64,000 bases of DNA from Pterois miles (Eukaryota; Chordata; Actinopteri; Perciformes; Scorpaenidae). Below are positions 46,962 to 58,840 of this stretch, piece by piece. Under the pieces are notes generated by a model. That model did no database searches and was not told the origin of the DNA. It saw nothing but the letters and a program-made list of their open reading frames with translations. Location of the stretch: assembly GCA_947000775.1 (NCBI GenBank), contig CAMQGK010000008.1, positions 4,502,501 to 4,566,500 on the forward strand, read 5' to 3'. A program made the position numbers and the translations under genes. Each line of letters starts with the position of its first letter. The first letter of the stretch is position 1.

Positions 46962-49900
46962 ATTAAATACTCTACTTACTTCCCTTCAGAGTTTCTGAAT
47001 TACAGCAACCAATTTGACTGTCATCAGTCCATCAAATGAGCGTTATCAGTCATTATAAGCTTCAAAGACGTGGGTCAGGAAGCCGGCTACACCTGCTACG
47101 TTGCAAAAGTGAAAGTGAAAATTAAAAGGTGAAACTGGATGAGACATTACAAATTGAACACAAACACAACAGCGTGTTTTGAGAAGTGAAACTTGAGGTT
47201 GTGAATGCAAAGACAACTACGTGTTGTTGGTTTCACATGGGATGCGAACCCTGGCCTGCTGGGCGAAAGTACTGTACTTTGTGTCCCATCCATCGCCCCC
47301 TACCTCTAGATAAAATTTCATGCACCGCATATGGAGTTTCATATTGTTTATGCTGCAGCACCTGACTCCTGCTCTTACACCCTTTTGTGTAAATCAATGA
47401 TAAAACCTACTGGTGGGTGTAACAGGCCTCTTCTGACCCACATCTATGACATTTATTATCACTGACAACCCCCATTTAATGACCTGAGTCTAACCGGCTG
47501 GTTCGATTGTGTCGTGTCTATACAGTAATGAATTTGATTTGACTGCAGACATCACGTAAAACAAGCAAGGCACTGCAGCACGTGCCTCATGGGTGGCAGA
47601 GCTCTGTCTACAGATGGATCTCCATCAAAAGTGAATTATTTTAAATAGCCGAGCTTGTGTAGATGACACCCTCCGCAGCCACATTAAAGAAACTGATATC
47701 TTTTGCATTCTGTTTGATCTATTTAAAACCCAATTAAATCTAAATAATGATGGCAATTGGAAGGGGAAAAAAAGGAAAATAAAAACATTATTCCTCACAG
47801 GCTGAACCTCTAAGTGCCTCCTATTAGAAATGAAAACGTTTTCATCTGCAGCTCCTTAATTGGGACAGAAGTTTTCATTTGAAAATAATAGTTTTATTTC
47901 ATTCCAGTATGTCTCCTTCAAATACATCAACTCGTTCCAATTAAGTTATCAAAGTCAAATGGAAAGACGTGGTCACTAAAACACAGAACTTTGCAGAGGA
48001 GCTGTAAAAACAAGTGAGCGGGCGTATGTATATATATATTGATTACTTGGTTAATAATGTTCAGACTGATGTACAGTCTAAAACAAAGCTGTTTGAAAAT
48101 CAAAGAAAACATATTGTGAATGTAACTCTGGTTGTGTAAATCTCTGCAGCAGTTTGGCAAAGCTAATTTAACCTTTTCAAAACTCGCTTACAGCAATTTG
48201 GAACTCAATTAGCGCCGAGCATGTGTGTTTATTACAGAAATTACCGGTTCGTTATCATTCAGAATGGCTTTCCTTCCTCTCTTTCTGCCGGGTCTTCGGA
48301 AATCCCTCCAGGGTTGTTCAACACCGTAATGTTGAGATAACATGAATCAACAAGCACAACAAAAAAAAACGTGCGGCTGTGGAGGCAGGTGTTGAGGGCC
48401 GACCTGCTAAACGCACTCTGGTGGGTCTGGTACCCTGGAGAAGCAGATTAAAGCCCTTCTCAATACACAAAACAGAGCCACGGGTGCTAATGTCCTCCCA
48501 CAGCAACCCACCACTTCATTAGCACCAGCAGTCCTGTGTGCTATTGCATGTGTTTAGATTACCACACATGCAGCGTATCTCTTTGGAATAGGCTGTTAGG
48601 AGAAGTCCTCGCATTAATACTACAATAGTTGGAAAGGACCTAAAGCACTCTGCTTATAGCTGTAGATTGTTTGTAGATAAGGTTGGCATTTTATAGCACC
48701 GCTGACAGAGGAAAAGAGGTTTTTGGTGCTGAAAAAGAACTGTTATCTGTGATTTTAATACTGGACTGTTAATGTGCATGTTCTTCAAACTTTTTTTTGT
48801 CTGGTTTTGATATTCAAATAAGGGTTCAATGTCAAATACTCAAGAACAAGGCTGCACTAATCAAAATTTTCATATTAAAAATGAGTCACATGGGTTATTG
48901 TAATGTTAAAGGGGTCGCTCGTAGTGATGAGTCGCATCTTACTCTTTTAGCTGGTGGAGACCAAAACCGAGCTTAAAGTCAGGTTGCCAGAAACAAGACT
49001 CCAAATGAATGCTGACGCTACTCGGTGTCTTTTGGATGTGTAAATAGCCAACTGTTTGTTCATACATTAGACATATCAACTCCATAAGGAGATAATATGT
49101 ACTGTAAATGTTCTTATAAGCTAAAGAAATCATTTAAACAAAAACTAGCGCTAATTTTCAGGCATATACTTGTATACTGGTCTGTTGTGATTGGTTAACA
49201 GAACCAAACTTTTTGGACTCTGTTCCAGCTCCACTCTAACCAGTTTGTTTGATGGCGCGCTAAACTAGCTGCTGGGCTGGTATCGTTAAAATGTGTGACA
49301 TAACCACATTATAAAAGAAAAGGCGGGACATCAAGCAAGGCGTTTCAGGCATTTTCATGTTGGCATGGACTTTGTAACTTTGCAGACCTTTTACATGCAC
49401 AAAAACTATAGAACACACTAAAGGAAAAGGAAATTCAAAAACATAATTGGTCCTCTTTAAAGCCATGTTTATAGTTCACATTTCAAAATCTGAATTTTCA
49501 ATCCATCCTATTCTAATTTGAGGTCTAATTAAGGTTGCACACCATTAGCAGAATGCTGTTTGACGTCAAAATGAGCGAGAATAAAACAGTGTTGACACTA
49601 TGATGTATCACTGCTAATGCACGTCTTTCTTCCTGTTTTTGTTTATCTCGTTTGTGTTCTTTTTCTTCTCTGCGGTGAAATGAGAGCTGGATCAGGTTAT
49701 CCTAACAAAGCACTGATGCAGGTTAAAGAAGGTTAGCCTTCTGAATGGCACGCCTAATTAAAACTCATTCACTTGTTCAATCGTCTGCATCACAGATGAC
49801 AAGTGATCAGAGGCCCTCGCACGTAATTATTATCCAGCTTTGAGTTGTTTTGCTGCTCTTCGTCTCATCTCGCTTCGCGCCGCTCATCGCCATTCTGATA

Positions 49901-50687
49901 TTGCTCTTAATTGGCCTTTCATGGTTCTTGACATCTCTCTCCTGAGTTTTTCGCTCGTTCCTGTTTGACCCAGAGAAGTTCAAATTGTTGATCTCCTGTA
50001 AATCTGTCAGGTTTAACTCATGGCTCCTCTTTACGGCTTTCTTTTCTTTTATTCATGTCAACTTTTCAGCTTCGGATATTTGTGTCTCTCCATCTTTGTA
50101 TTCTCCATCCGCCATTTCACTTCTACCCAACCTCATTCGCCTGCTTCTCTCACTTTTCCGGGTTGTGCTGGAAGGCTTTACCAAAACAGCAATCTGTCAG
50201 GGCCATAGGTTACATTTTGCCATCTGCTGTTAGATTAAATTAGGGGAGGTTGTGTATCTCTCATTGTTTGGGCTTCCTCTGCCCTCTACCATATTTCCTT
50301 TCACATCAGGCCTGACATGCTGAGAGTGTAAAGAGATGGAGGGAGATGACCTGGATTGCAACCAAAGTTGAGACCAGCTTTTGTGCTCTGTGTGTGTCTG
50401 GTACTGAGATTAGTTGGCATCTCGTTGTGCCATTTTTTTATTTTTTTCATGCCATCAGTGATGCGCTGGCAAACATACAAACACACACCTCGGCATTGCC
50501 CTATTCATACCTCATTTTGGGAACAAAATGAGTCATTGAACAGTAAGCAGGAGATGCACTGAGTGCCAGGGGAGAGTGAGGTGTAGTGTGTTACTGCAGC
50601 CGCCTCAGACAGGGACTTGGCCGAATGAAGGTTTCAGGGTGAATCTGTAGCCGAATGCTTTCCCAACATCCTGCCCATCAGTCAGAC

Positions 50688-50691
<4 letters not shown>
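46962..50691. other. mostly repeat-free tract, candidate regulatory sequence
   Basis: 47080-47310 contains family Z-like blocks (GTTTCACATGGGATGCGAAC, GTCCCATCCATCGCCCCC). From about 47640 to 48600 and 49740 to 50000 the sequence is complex. It carries CTTAATTGGGAC, CCAATTAAGTTATC, CTCAATTAGCGCC, CCTAATTAAAACTC and CGTAATTATTATCC, sites typical of homeodomain-rich noncoding elements. No coding frame with a domain is present. Conservation is not testable here. Confidence 0.35.

Positions 50692-50750
<59 letters not shown>
50692..50750. repeat. GA dinucleotide microsatellite
   Basis: About 29 uninterrupted GA units, the longest simple repeat in the window. Confidence 0.97.
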
Positions 50751-50754
<4 letters not shown>

Positions 50755-51489
50755 AATGCCCTGGGGCTATGTCTGAGAGAGCAGGGTAGGCCTATTGCTC
50801 ATGCTTACTCTATACAAACCTCCTTACCTGAGCGGCTTATGCAAGGTGACACAAAAACACATCGCAGCCAAAAAACAAAACACAGAAGAGGCACCTCAAC
50901 ATTACAAAAACGAAATCTGAACCCATGTGACGTCGCACTTTCACGTACCAAACGCAACAATGAAATTATGACTCAAAAGTAATTTTCTTAAAAACTGTAA
51001 GAATGATGCCATGAAGCTAAACTTAAAAAGTGCCCTGTGGATCTGTGTATCTTGTAAACAAAAGTTTCAGTGTTTCTTACCAAAACGGACTCCTTGATGC
51101 CAAACAGACAGCTTGAATTTTCTTCCTGATAACACATTTGCAGAGCAGATTTTTTAAAATGCTGATCGTGTGACACGTTTGCTCAGGCTTGTGCCAACGA
51201 GCAAAGCAGGGGCCCGCTCATCGAAACATTGCTCCTTAGTGCTACTAGTGGTCAAAATGAAACCTTTAAAAGTGTCTTCCAAGCGATATTTTTTTTTAAA
51301 AGAAAATTTTAGAGCAGAGATTAAAAAAAGTTTGGGTCAAGGTCCAAAAACAATGAATCCTACACTTCCCACAATGCAATTTCATGGTGTTAGTCCCTCC
51401 CTGGATGGTCAACACCCATCTGTCCAAGTCCAACTGTATCATTTTTAATAAAGCCTTTTATTGTTGTTTGTTTTTTATTGCCAGTAGGC
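50751..51489. other. stretch without recognisable features
   Basis: No gene or recognised repeat. Confidence 0.5.
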
Positions 51490-51976
51490 TACCTCCGGGG
51501 TCTGAAAAGTGAAGCCAATGAGGAAGTGCCTAAAACTGCATTGTTTCTAACAGCCAGCAGGGGGCGACTCCTCTCATTGCAATCAGAAGCCCGACTGTAT
51601 AGATGTCTATGAGAAAATGAGCCTACTTATCACTTGATTTATTACCTCAGTACACATTGTAATATGAGATTCATATCAATCACTAGTTTCAAGTCTTCTT
51701 CAATACAGAATGATGTTCATTTAGTAAATTATGGTCCCATTTATAGTAAAGCAGGGCATGTTTTAGGGCTTGCGATTGACAGGTTGCTACCACGGCGTTG
51801 TCCAGCCTGGGAGATGTTCGTATTTTCGTCTCAGAACTTTAACTCTTGTGTCACTTCTGATTTCAAAAAAGATGGGGATGGCTGAAATGTCTAATGAAGC
51901 TTCAGAACAGCACAGCGGTTCACAAAAAAAACAAAAGAGTAACGTCACAGCGACAACATCCACTTCTTATATATAG
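51490..51976 (-). repeat. family D repeat, copy 4 (inverted)
   Basis: Inverse blocks in order are GTCTGAAAAGTGAAGCCAAT, AGCAGGGGGCGACTCCTCTC, GAGAAAATGAGCCTACTTAT, AATGATGTTCATTTAGTAAA, ATTGACAGGTTGCTACCACG and the end CCACTTCTTATATATAG. Both ends are present, so this and copy 3 together define the family limits. No target-site duplication is evident. Confidence 0.75.
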
Positions 51977-53264
51977 CCTCTGGTGAAAGCCTACCCAGTA
52001 GTCTTCCTCCCACACAATGGTAAACATGCAGAATGTTGTGAGGAAACCGACCAGTTACAGAATTTGCATATATGCAAGTTCACCTTGCAAATACACAAAC
52101 TCCCATATAAAGTACCGACTTTGAACTAGTGCTCATATAGCCTTGTGACCTTGTGAAGGAGAATCATAGGTCATTTTCAAGACAACGCCATAATGCTACT
52201 ACTGGCTTGGGCCTTGTCTCATCACACACCCTCCGCTCATTTCGGCAGATGTGTAATGCGCTTCACCTGCTAAATGACGTGGAAATAGGCCTGTGTGAAA
52301 TGGACTGGCCAAATGAAGCTTGGACCTCTCCCTGTCTGTCCAGGCAATTAGGGAGCAGATTAGCCCAACCACAGAGAACAATACACTAACTGCTAATAGA
52401 CCAACATCTCAGCTGCACATAATGATGATGATAAAGACACATGAGCAAGTAGATGCATCAGCACACACACTTGAATACCAACTAAATCGGTTTTAATATG
52501 TGCACACATGGATTACATGTTTGTATAAAAGTAAAGAAGTAATCAAGAACCAGAATTAAAACTAGCACAAGCACATAATAGGGAGTCGAGATGAAGCAAT
52601 ACAAATGAAAGCAGCGAAATTGGCTGAAATGACTTAAAATTAAATGTTTAAGAGTAGTTTTCCCTGCACTGAATGAGGAGCATAAATGCTCGGCGAGGAT
52701 GGTAGAAGTGGACTTGGAGAAAGAGTGAGAGGCTCTGAAAGAGGGAGTGAGGCAGTAAAACCAGACACTCACACATGCGCAAGCTCGGCCGACCCTTCCA
52801 GTGACATCTGGACAGCGGTAATAACACGGTGCAAAATGCCAGCCCAGAGAAACTGCATATTAACACCCGACTACTGGCATGCTAATGGCAGTTATCAAAG
52901 GCGCTCTGCTCAGCTGTCCCTATAACAGGCCAGCAGAAAAGCAGAAATAAAGTGTGAGAACAAAATGTTTTTAATGATATACTATACAAAGGGATGCATC
53001 GTTGCCATGTAACTTTTTTTTATTGAATGCATAAATTTTTGTAACACTAAACACTAGTTTTATTCTGGTGTATTAACTTCTATTTGTAAAATCTGTAGTT
53101 GGCAATGAAATTTCACAAGTACATAAAGCAGCTGTAACTATACTCGGCATAAAACTGGAATTTTAGGGCATAGTTTGATTTTATTGAGGCAAAAACCTGA
53201 GATAAGCACAAAATTATGAGTCACTTTAAACATCTAGTATTTTACATACACTCAAAGGTAATAT
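51977..53264. other. stretch without recognisable features
   Basis: No gene or recognised repeat. Confidence 0.5.
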
Positions 53265-53495
53265 TTAAAGGTGCAGTGTGAAGGATTTGGCAAGTGAAAA
53301 TGCAAATGGCCCTATGTCGAGATATTGTTTGGTGTGTCCGTTCTGGGCTACCATAAAAACATGGTGACCGGCTCCGTGAAGAGGACCCAACATATTAACT
53401 GCTCATTCTAAGGCAACAATAACACAACGACTCTTATTTTCAGGTGATTAAACTCTAAAGACAACATTCCTTTATTCCTTAAACGTTCCTTTATT
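53265..53495 (-). mobile_element. family A MITE, partial copy
   Basis: It opens on TTAA with AGGTGCAGTGTGAAGGATTT. It keeps TGTTTGGTGTGTCCGTTCTG, GGCTACCATAAAAACATGG, GTGAAGAGGACCCA and TTATTTTCAGGTGATTAAAC, then decays before the other end. Similarity fades at about 53480-53500. Confidence 0.65.
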
Positions 53496-53562
53496 TGTGG
53501 GATTTATATTATAGGCCAAAACACTAACACATTTAGTACACAATGGTATGACAAAATGCAAT

Positions 53563-53572
53563 ATCAAAACTA
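53563..53572. repeat. target-site duplication of family C copy D, left
   Basis: ATCAAAACTA is directly followed by GGGCTGTCAAGG and repeated perfectly at 55538-55547. Confidence 0.75.
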
Positions 53573-53660
53573 GGGCTGTCAAGGTTGACACCATAACAGC
53601 ATGTTAACACAAATTTTTTTTAACACCACTAATTTGTTGAACATATTAATGCGATTGATG

Positions 53661-53668
53661 CTTTAGAG
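53661..53668. repeat. 8 bp target-site duplication of nested hAT, left
   Basis: CTTTAGAG here versus GTTTAGAG at 54886-54893, seven of eight identical. Eight bases is the hallmark of hAT insertion. Confidence 0.8.
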
Positions 53669-54249
53669 CAGGGGTGTCAAACTCATTTTAGCTCAGGGGC
53701 TGGACCGGTAAAATCATAGCATAATAACTTAAAAATAACGACAACTTCAGATTGTTTCCTTTGTTGTAGTTTGGTCCAAATTAGTACAAGCACAATCTAA
53801 AAATGTCCACATCAAAAATAATCCTTGTGACAAAATACTTCAAATTAGTTGAAAAGTCTGAGGAAAAAAATGTGCAATTTCAAGAACACAATGCCTCAGT
53901 GATTGAGCTTAGACTTCGTCTCAGTGTATCTACAAAGGTGTACGACTTTAAGTCACAGCCTATGTGGGATTGAACAAAGTACAAACAACTCTTCTACGTA
54001 TCAAACACCTCATTTGTCATTTCTACATCTTAATCCTGAGCTAATTCACCACCCGTACAAACTGAGGTAGAAACTATTCAAGAGGGTTGAGTTACTCCCT
54101 GCCTTGTAGGCTTGATAGAAAAATAAAGGCTGTGCAGTGGATGAATAATTTCAGAGCAGATCAGAGCGAATGGGGAGCGAGTCTTTCTCCAGTTCTCCAA
54201 AAAACTAAAAGTGTGGCTCAAACTCACGTAGTGGTCCCGTTATTTTATC

Positions 54250-54457
54250 CTGTGTGCAATAATTCAGTGTACTTGTACATAATATTCTGTTTACATTTTC
54301 TACATTTTTACATTTTTTTAACATAACTGTACATATTTAATTGTTATTTAAGTGTTTATTCAGTTTCTTCTTGTCTAAAAATGCACCAAAGGAGTTGCGA
54401 TCTAATTTCATTGTATGCAATGCAGTGACAATAAAGGCGATTTTGATTCTGATTCTC
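54250..54457 (+). mobile_element. LINE 3-prime tail inside the hAT relic
   Basis: GCACCAAAGGAGTTGCGATC, TTTCATTGTATGCAATGCAG and TGACAATAAAGGCGATTTTG followed by GATTCT repeats form the standard 3-prime end of a fish LINE (L2-like, from memory). The left boundary is not resolved. The tail separates hAT transposase-like sequence on its right from hAT terminal sequence on its left, so it is probably a third-level insertion. Confidence 0.6.
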
Positions 54458-54459
54458 TT

Positions 54460-54640
54460 TGAATCGCTTCGTATCTGCGGCACGTTGGGTCGTAAACTCA
54501 TCTTTCGGACAAGGAGAGAGAGCAGCGTCAGTTGTGTCTCCCACAATGACAGCGTCAACTTGAACACTCATGTGCTGTGATAATACTGCGTGACAACTTT
54601 GTCGTGCCCTTGCAGCATTTTGTTCAAGTCATTCAAGAGC
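54460..54640 (-). pseudogene. hAT transposase relic (GTF2IRD2/ZBED-like type)
   Basis: One minus-strand frame reads LNKMLQGHDKVVTQYYHST, a stop, then VFKLTLSLWETQLTL. This matches the LN..LQG.D..V...Y....AFK.KL.LWE.QL segment of hAT transposases of the GTF2IRD2/ZBED group as I know it. The residues fit in one frame apart from the stop. Similarity is lost at the LINE tail on one side and toward the terminus on the other. Catalytic residues are not recoverable. Confidence 0.65.
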
Positions 54641-54885
54641 TTTGCTCAAAGTAGAAGACGTAATAGGCAGAACGACAAGGCAGCTCCGGGCCAGCTATCA
54701 GGTCTACTTAATCAGTCCTGGTTTAACTGTTTGCTTGCTTAACACAATTGCTATTGCGACATCCAGTGGACACATTTAGAACAGCAGTTTGTTTCACTGA
54801 AAAATTGCAGCTCATTTTTATACTTTGCAAAATCAACTTGCAGGCTGGATTAAACCCGTTTGCGGGCCTTAAGTTTGACACCCTG

Positions 54886-54893
54886 GTTTAGAG
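54886..54893. repeat. 8 bp target-site duplication of nested hAT, right
   Basis: GTTTAGAG, paired with 53661-53668. Confidence 0.8.
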
Positions 54894-55537
54894 GTTGTAG
54901 CGGGCGCAGTTTTAAAGCTAGACTGAAGATATTGGACACATCATATGAAACTAGAAACCCTTAGGAATCCATTAGTACCAACCATGACTAGCTTGTTGCA
55001 AGGGATTAATAATAAATCATTGTAAATAATGTTCTGCTAAAAAATATACTGAGGAAAAACTGTCAGTCAATTCAGTGGTCTTAAGATCTGTGACATATGT
55101 GAATAAAAATGGGCTCTATGGGTACCCACCAGTCTCCCCATTACAGACATGCCCACTCTATGATAATGACATGCAGTTTGGATCAAGTCATAGTCAAGTC
55201 AGCACACTGACACACTGACAGCTGTTGGGCTGCAGTTTACCATGTTATGATTTGAGCATATTTTTCTTATGCTGAACACAATACCTGTGAGAGTTTCTGG
55301 ACAATATCTGTCATTGTTTTGTCTTTTTAATTGATTTCCAATAACAAATATACACAAACGTTTTTATAAAACAGCATATTTACTCACTCCTGTGTTGATA
55401 AGAATATTGAATACTTGATAAATATCCTTTTAAGGTACGTTTTTAACAGATACAAAAAGTGTGATTTATTTGCGTTTAATTTGCCATCAATCGTGGACAA
55501 TCATGTGATTAATTGTGATTTAATATTTTAAGCCCTA

Positions 55538-55547
55538 ATCAAAACTA
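55538..55547. repeat. target-site duplication of family C copy D, right
   Basis: ATCAAAACTA, a perfect match to 53563-53572 across almost 2 kb. Confidence 0.75.
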
Positions 55548-56739
55548 AGTGCTTACAACCACTACCAGTGAAAGCACATTAACACTTACAGTGTTTCACA
55601 CTTCAGGAGTAAGGCAGCGTGATGGGTTATTCCACGTTGCTTTTTTCATTGTATTAATGCCTCGTGTTGCCTCACTGAGCAGGAACACTGTGTTTACAAG
55701 TCCTTCTGTAGGTCAGGACACAGGTCAGTGCACAAGGAGAAAGCAATTAAGTGTTCTTATGTGGTTTCACGCACCCAGTAAGGCAGCAGAATTCATACTG
55801 ATTCATGATGGTTCATGACCTATTGTACTTGGAGCAGGACCATAATTTTTGGGCACAACCCAATCTGGCTACAGCAGGACAAGGAAAAAGTTCCCATATG
55901 CATTGGAATCAATATTATTGTAATTTTATATATCCCAAAATGACATATTGCATGTATTTTTCAATATATTTCACACTTAATATAACTTACATTGTCAAAA
56001 AAGTTTGATTGTGATTTTTGTAATTTTCATTTGATTATTCATTGTTATGTTAAGTTTTAAAAGTAATATTTTACACACAACGTTTACATATAAAATAATA
56101 TTTGTAACAACATCTTTGGTGCACTGACCTGTAGAAAAACATTTTTGACAAAAACACCAAAAACGTTGCACTAATTATAATTTCAGTAAGTGCTAAATGT
56201 GTCAATACTCTTCCAGACCTCTTTTATGTCTACTGGGTCATGACTGTAATTGTAGTCAATTTAATTCACCTCACAATCCCGGCGTAGAATCACTAGAAAT
56301 CAAGGCCTATGGAAAGAGGCTGGGACACGGCGGACAGGGGTATGTGGTATAACACATGCATAGTGTAACTGAAGCTGCCGTCTGGACCAGATTATACTGC
56401 GCATGTCTCTAAACCACCGCCACTGTGTTTACACTATCACAGATGTTAGCTCGCGCACAGTGCATTAGCTCGGCAGCTAACAGCGAATGCTAAACATGTG
56501 TTGTTAAGTTATTTAGTTGAGTTCTGAATGATTTTAGTTCCTTCTAGTCAGCAGTGATCCAGTGTTTGTGTCTGGGGGGTTTATTGTGAAGGGTGGAACA
56601 GTAGCAGACCACGTAGCGTCCACGTTTATCTTCAAAATATTCATAGTGGTTCACATCGGCAGAGGGAAGAGGACAGGAGGACTGATACTGACTGATGTTT
56701 GTGTTCTTCAGTGTTTGTTAGATTTTTTCCAGTGAGATA
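55548..56739. other. stretch without recognisable genes
   Basis: No gene supported. From about 56280 to 56640 the GC content rises slightly (GGGACACGGCGGACAGGGG), possibly an old repeat that I cannot name. Confidence 0.45.
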
Positions 56740-56985
56740 TTATTAAGCTCATATGGTGACTTTGTTGTAAACTTTACTGTTTCTGCTCTAGAAACAACAT
56801 GGGTCCTAGCTGTATTTTAAATATTCAATTCTAATCCGGTTCTGAATTTAAAATCAACCAGGCTGACATTAGTATAACTAAGATGCACACTTCAATATTT
56901 GTTTATTCATCACAAGTCATAGCTGTTGCAATATTGAACAATGTTGTCACACATTGCAGATTTTCCTCATATTATGCAGGCCTAA
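56740..56985 (-). mobile_element. DNA-transposon relic, GGGCTGCACGAT-type end
   Basis: The right end TTTTCCTCATATTATGCAGG followed by CCTAA is the inverse of an AGGGCTGCACGATATGAGG-type terminus common in fish. The adjoining TCATCACAAGTCATAGCTGT and ATTTAAAATCAACCAGGCTG fit the same family from memory. The left end is not found. Confidence 0.5.
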
Positions 56986-56999
56986 TATATGTTGCTGTT

Positions 57000-57325
57000 G
57001 TTTAAAAAAAGGTCCATTGCTGGCTGACCTGATGCTGCTCTTTTTGTTGATGGCCTGAGACTATAATTTGTTGTTCATTTATTAATTCTTTTTAAATGAC
57101 ACAGTGGCACTTTTCTTTTAGATAAGAAGTCCAGTCATAACATTTGACAAGTGTTTTATTCCTTATGTTCACCTACACTTGTTGACTTATTTTGCCAAAT
57201 ACATGTAAAGCATGTTCAAATTGAAATAGGAAATTGGCCTCCTTGCTGTACCAAAAATGTACTGAACCAAACTGAAAACCGTGACTCAAACCGAACTGTG
57301 AATTTCATGAACCATCCCACCCCTA
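57000..57325 (-). mobile_element. DNA-transposon relic, GGGGTG-type end
   Basis: CTGAAAACCGTGACTCAAAC, CGAACTGTGAATTTCATGAA and the end CCATCCCACCCCTA resemble the inverse of a TAGGGGTGTAACGGTAC-type hAT terminus. The upstream TTTGTTGATGGCCTGAGACT and TTATTTTGCCAAATACATG fit the same repeat as I recall it. It directly follows the relic ending at 56985. Confidence 0.5.
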
Positions 57326-58307
57326 CTACGGTGTATGAAAATGAGGCACCGTGTCTCATTTCCAATCTCACAATGTAAAAATGTATGTGCGCACCAGTGC
57401 TTGTGTGCGGCTGTGTGGGAGTTTCCATTTCTCATGCACAACTGAATGCTTTAATCTTCCCTTGGTAACTGGCAAACAGCAGCAGGCCTCCCTATCAACA
57501 TGGGGTGAATAAATTTCAATCTTAACATGCACACGCAGGCACACCACATCGCAGCTGCAAACCATACTGTACGCACTCATAAAGTCTGCGTTTGTGTATG
57601 ATACGCTCATATTTCATTAAGACAGCAATGGGGTCTGGCTGGCCAATGAGACTCTGCAATTATGGGGACTGGAGTCTGCATATGTGATTGATCTCATCAA
57701 GCTGAAATAGACCCCAAGCACCGGAATGCACTGGAGCAGTGGTTTAAATGAGAGCACGATGAGATGAGTTGGTCGCAAGATAAGTCCTCCAAATTAAAAG
57801 AAAAAAAGGTCATTGCCTCCCAAAATTACACACATGGTGTGTGCGTTCCCTGATCTGATGCATCGTTGGGATCACATTGCTTGCCAGTGCCCTTAAAACC
57901 AATTATAAATGGCCAATACAAAAAATATAAAATAAAATCGGTAACCAGAAACAAACTGAACCCTCCCATGTCCTTGTCACATGCTTTGTTGACCCTTTAA
58001 TCCACCCCAACCTCCTCTCTAAGAGATTTTGCAGTGCTAATAACGTCAAACTACTTTCAGGTTTGAGTCATAATTCACACGATCACATGACTCGGCCCCC
58101 ATCAGAAACATAACCATAAGTTGTTTTAGCCATTTTGGTGCAATACCATTACAAGATGGATTTCTCTTTTTACATCTCAGATCTTGTTTTCGAGTATGAT
58201 AACAATGTGCTCATCTGGGAAAACTAAACACTGCTAAACAAAGTCAGATTGGTGAAGAGAAACAAACGTAGTCAGAGAATCAGAATGGTTGTGACAGTAA
58301 CTTGAAC
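57326..58307. other. stretch without recognisable features
   Basis: No gene or recognised repeat. Confidence 0.5.
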
Positions 58308-58840
58308 CAGTCATTCCCAAAAACTGGGTCAGGACCCACAGGGGGGTCTCAGGACTCTTTATCGGGGTCACCAAATACATTTGCATTATCTCTGCCATAG
58401 TCTATGTAACATTTATATCTGCCGTACACCTTTGAGCCACATGACGGAGCCTGAACGTTCATATTATTCAGATAATTGTAGCTTATAACACTGAATCTAA
58501 TATGAAAGGCTAGCTTAGGCTACATTCTGTTTGTTCTGCTGATGAGAAGAAAAAAACGAGTCTGATAACTCCACCTATGTGCATTTAATTTGTCTCATAT
58601 ATAAAGTATTTAACGTGTTTGTTTCCTGTAATACATAGAACCAAGTGGTGGTTTATCAAACATGTATCTCTTCAAAATGGTTGGTTTACCTATTCAACAT
58701 CATATAAGGTGATGCAGAAATGTCAATAGAAATGGTCAGGAACGAACGTTTACACACAGATTCTCACTATTTATAGATAAGTTGTGAATTGGGTTACGAT
58801 GGTTTGTCATTTTTAAAAAGTGGGTCCCCTGAAACCACTA
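58308..58840. mobile_element. hAT-type non-autonomous element, both ends visible
   Basis: The left end CAGTCATTCCCAAAAACTGG with GTCAGGACCCAC and the inverse of the right end, TAGTGGTTTCAGGGGACCCA, are diverged versions of a CAGTGGTTCCC...GGACCCAC terminus. The length is about 533 bp. The flanking octamers are only weakly alike (5 of 8 after a one-base shift), consistent with age. There is no transposase sequence. It is related in design to 40551-40700. Confidence 0.55.

Larger units (their letters stand above)
53669..54885 (-). mobile_element. hAT-type DNA transposon nested in family C copy D
   Basis: Ends CAGGGGTGTCAAACT and, in inverse from the right, CAGGGTGTCAAACT are terminal inverted repeats. 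The neighbouring GGGGCTGGACCGGTAAAATC and TAAACCCGTTTGCGGGCC are typical subterminal sequence. With the 8 bp duplication this is a clear hAT insertion of 1217 bp. It carries a decayed transposase piece on the minus strand and a LINE tail that seems to have inserted later. It is inactive. Confidence 0.85.
53573..55537 (-). mobile_element. family C element, copy D, split by a hAT insertion
   Basis: The left 96 bases (GGGCTGTCAAGGTTGACACC to TTTAGAG) and the right 644 bases (from GTTGTAGCGGGCGCAGTTTT) belong together. The right part carries CACATCATATGAAACTAG, GGGTACCCACCAGTCTCCCC, ACAGACATGCCCACTCTATG, TGTGAGAGTTTCTGGACAAT, GACAATCATGTGATTAATTG and TTTTAAGCCCTA. The host copy is about 740 bp without the insert. 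A perfect 10 bp direct repeat flanks the whole. Confidence 0.75.
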
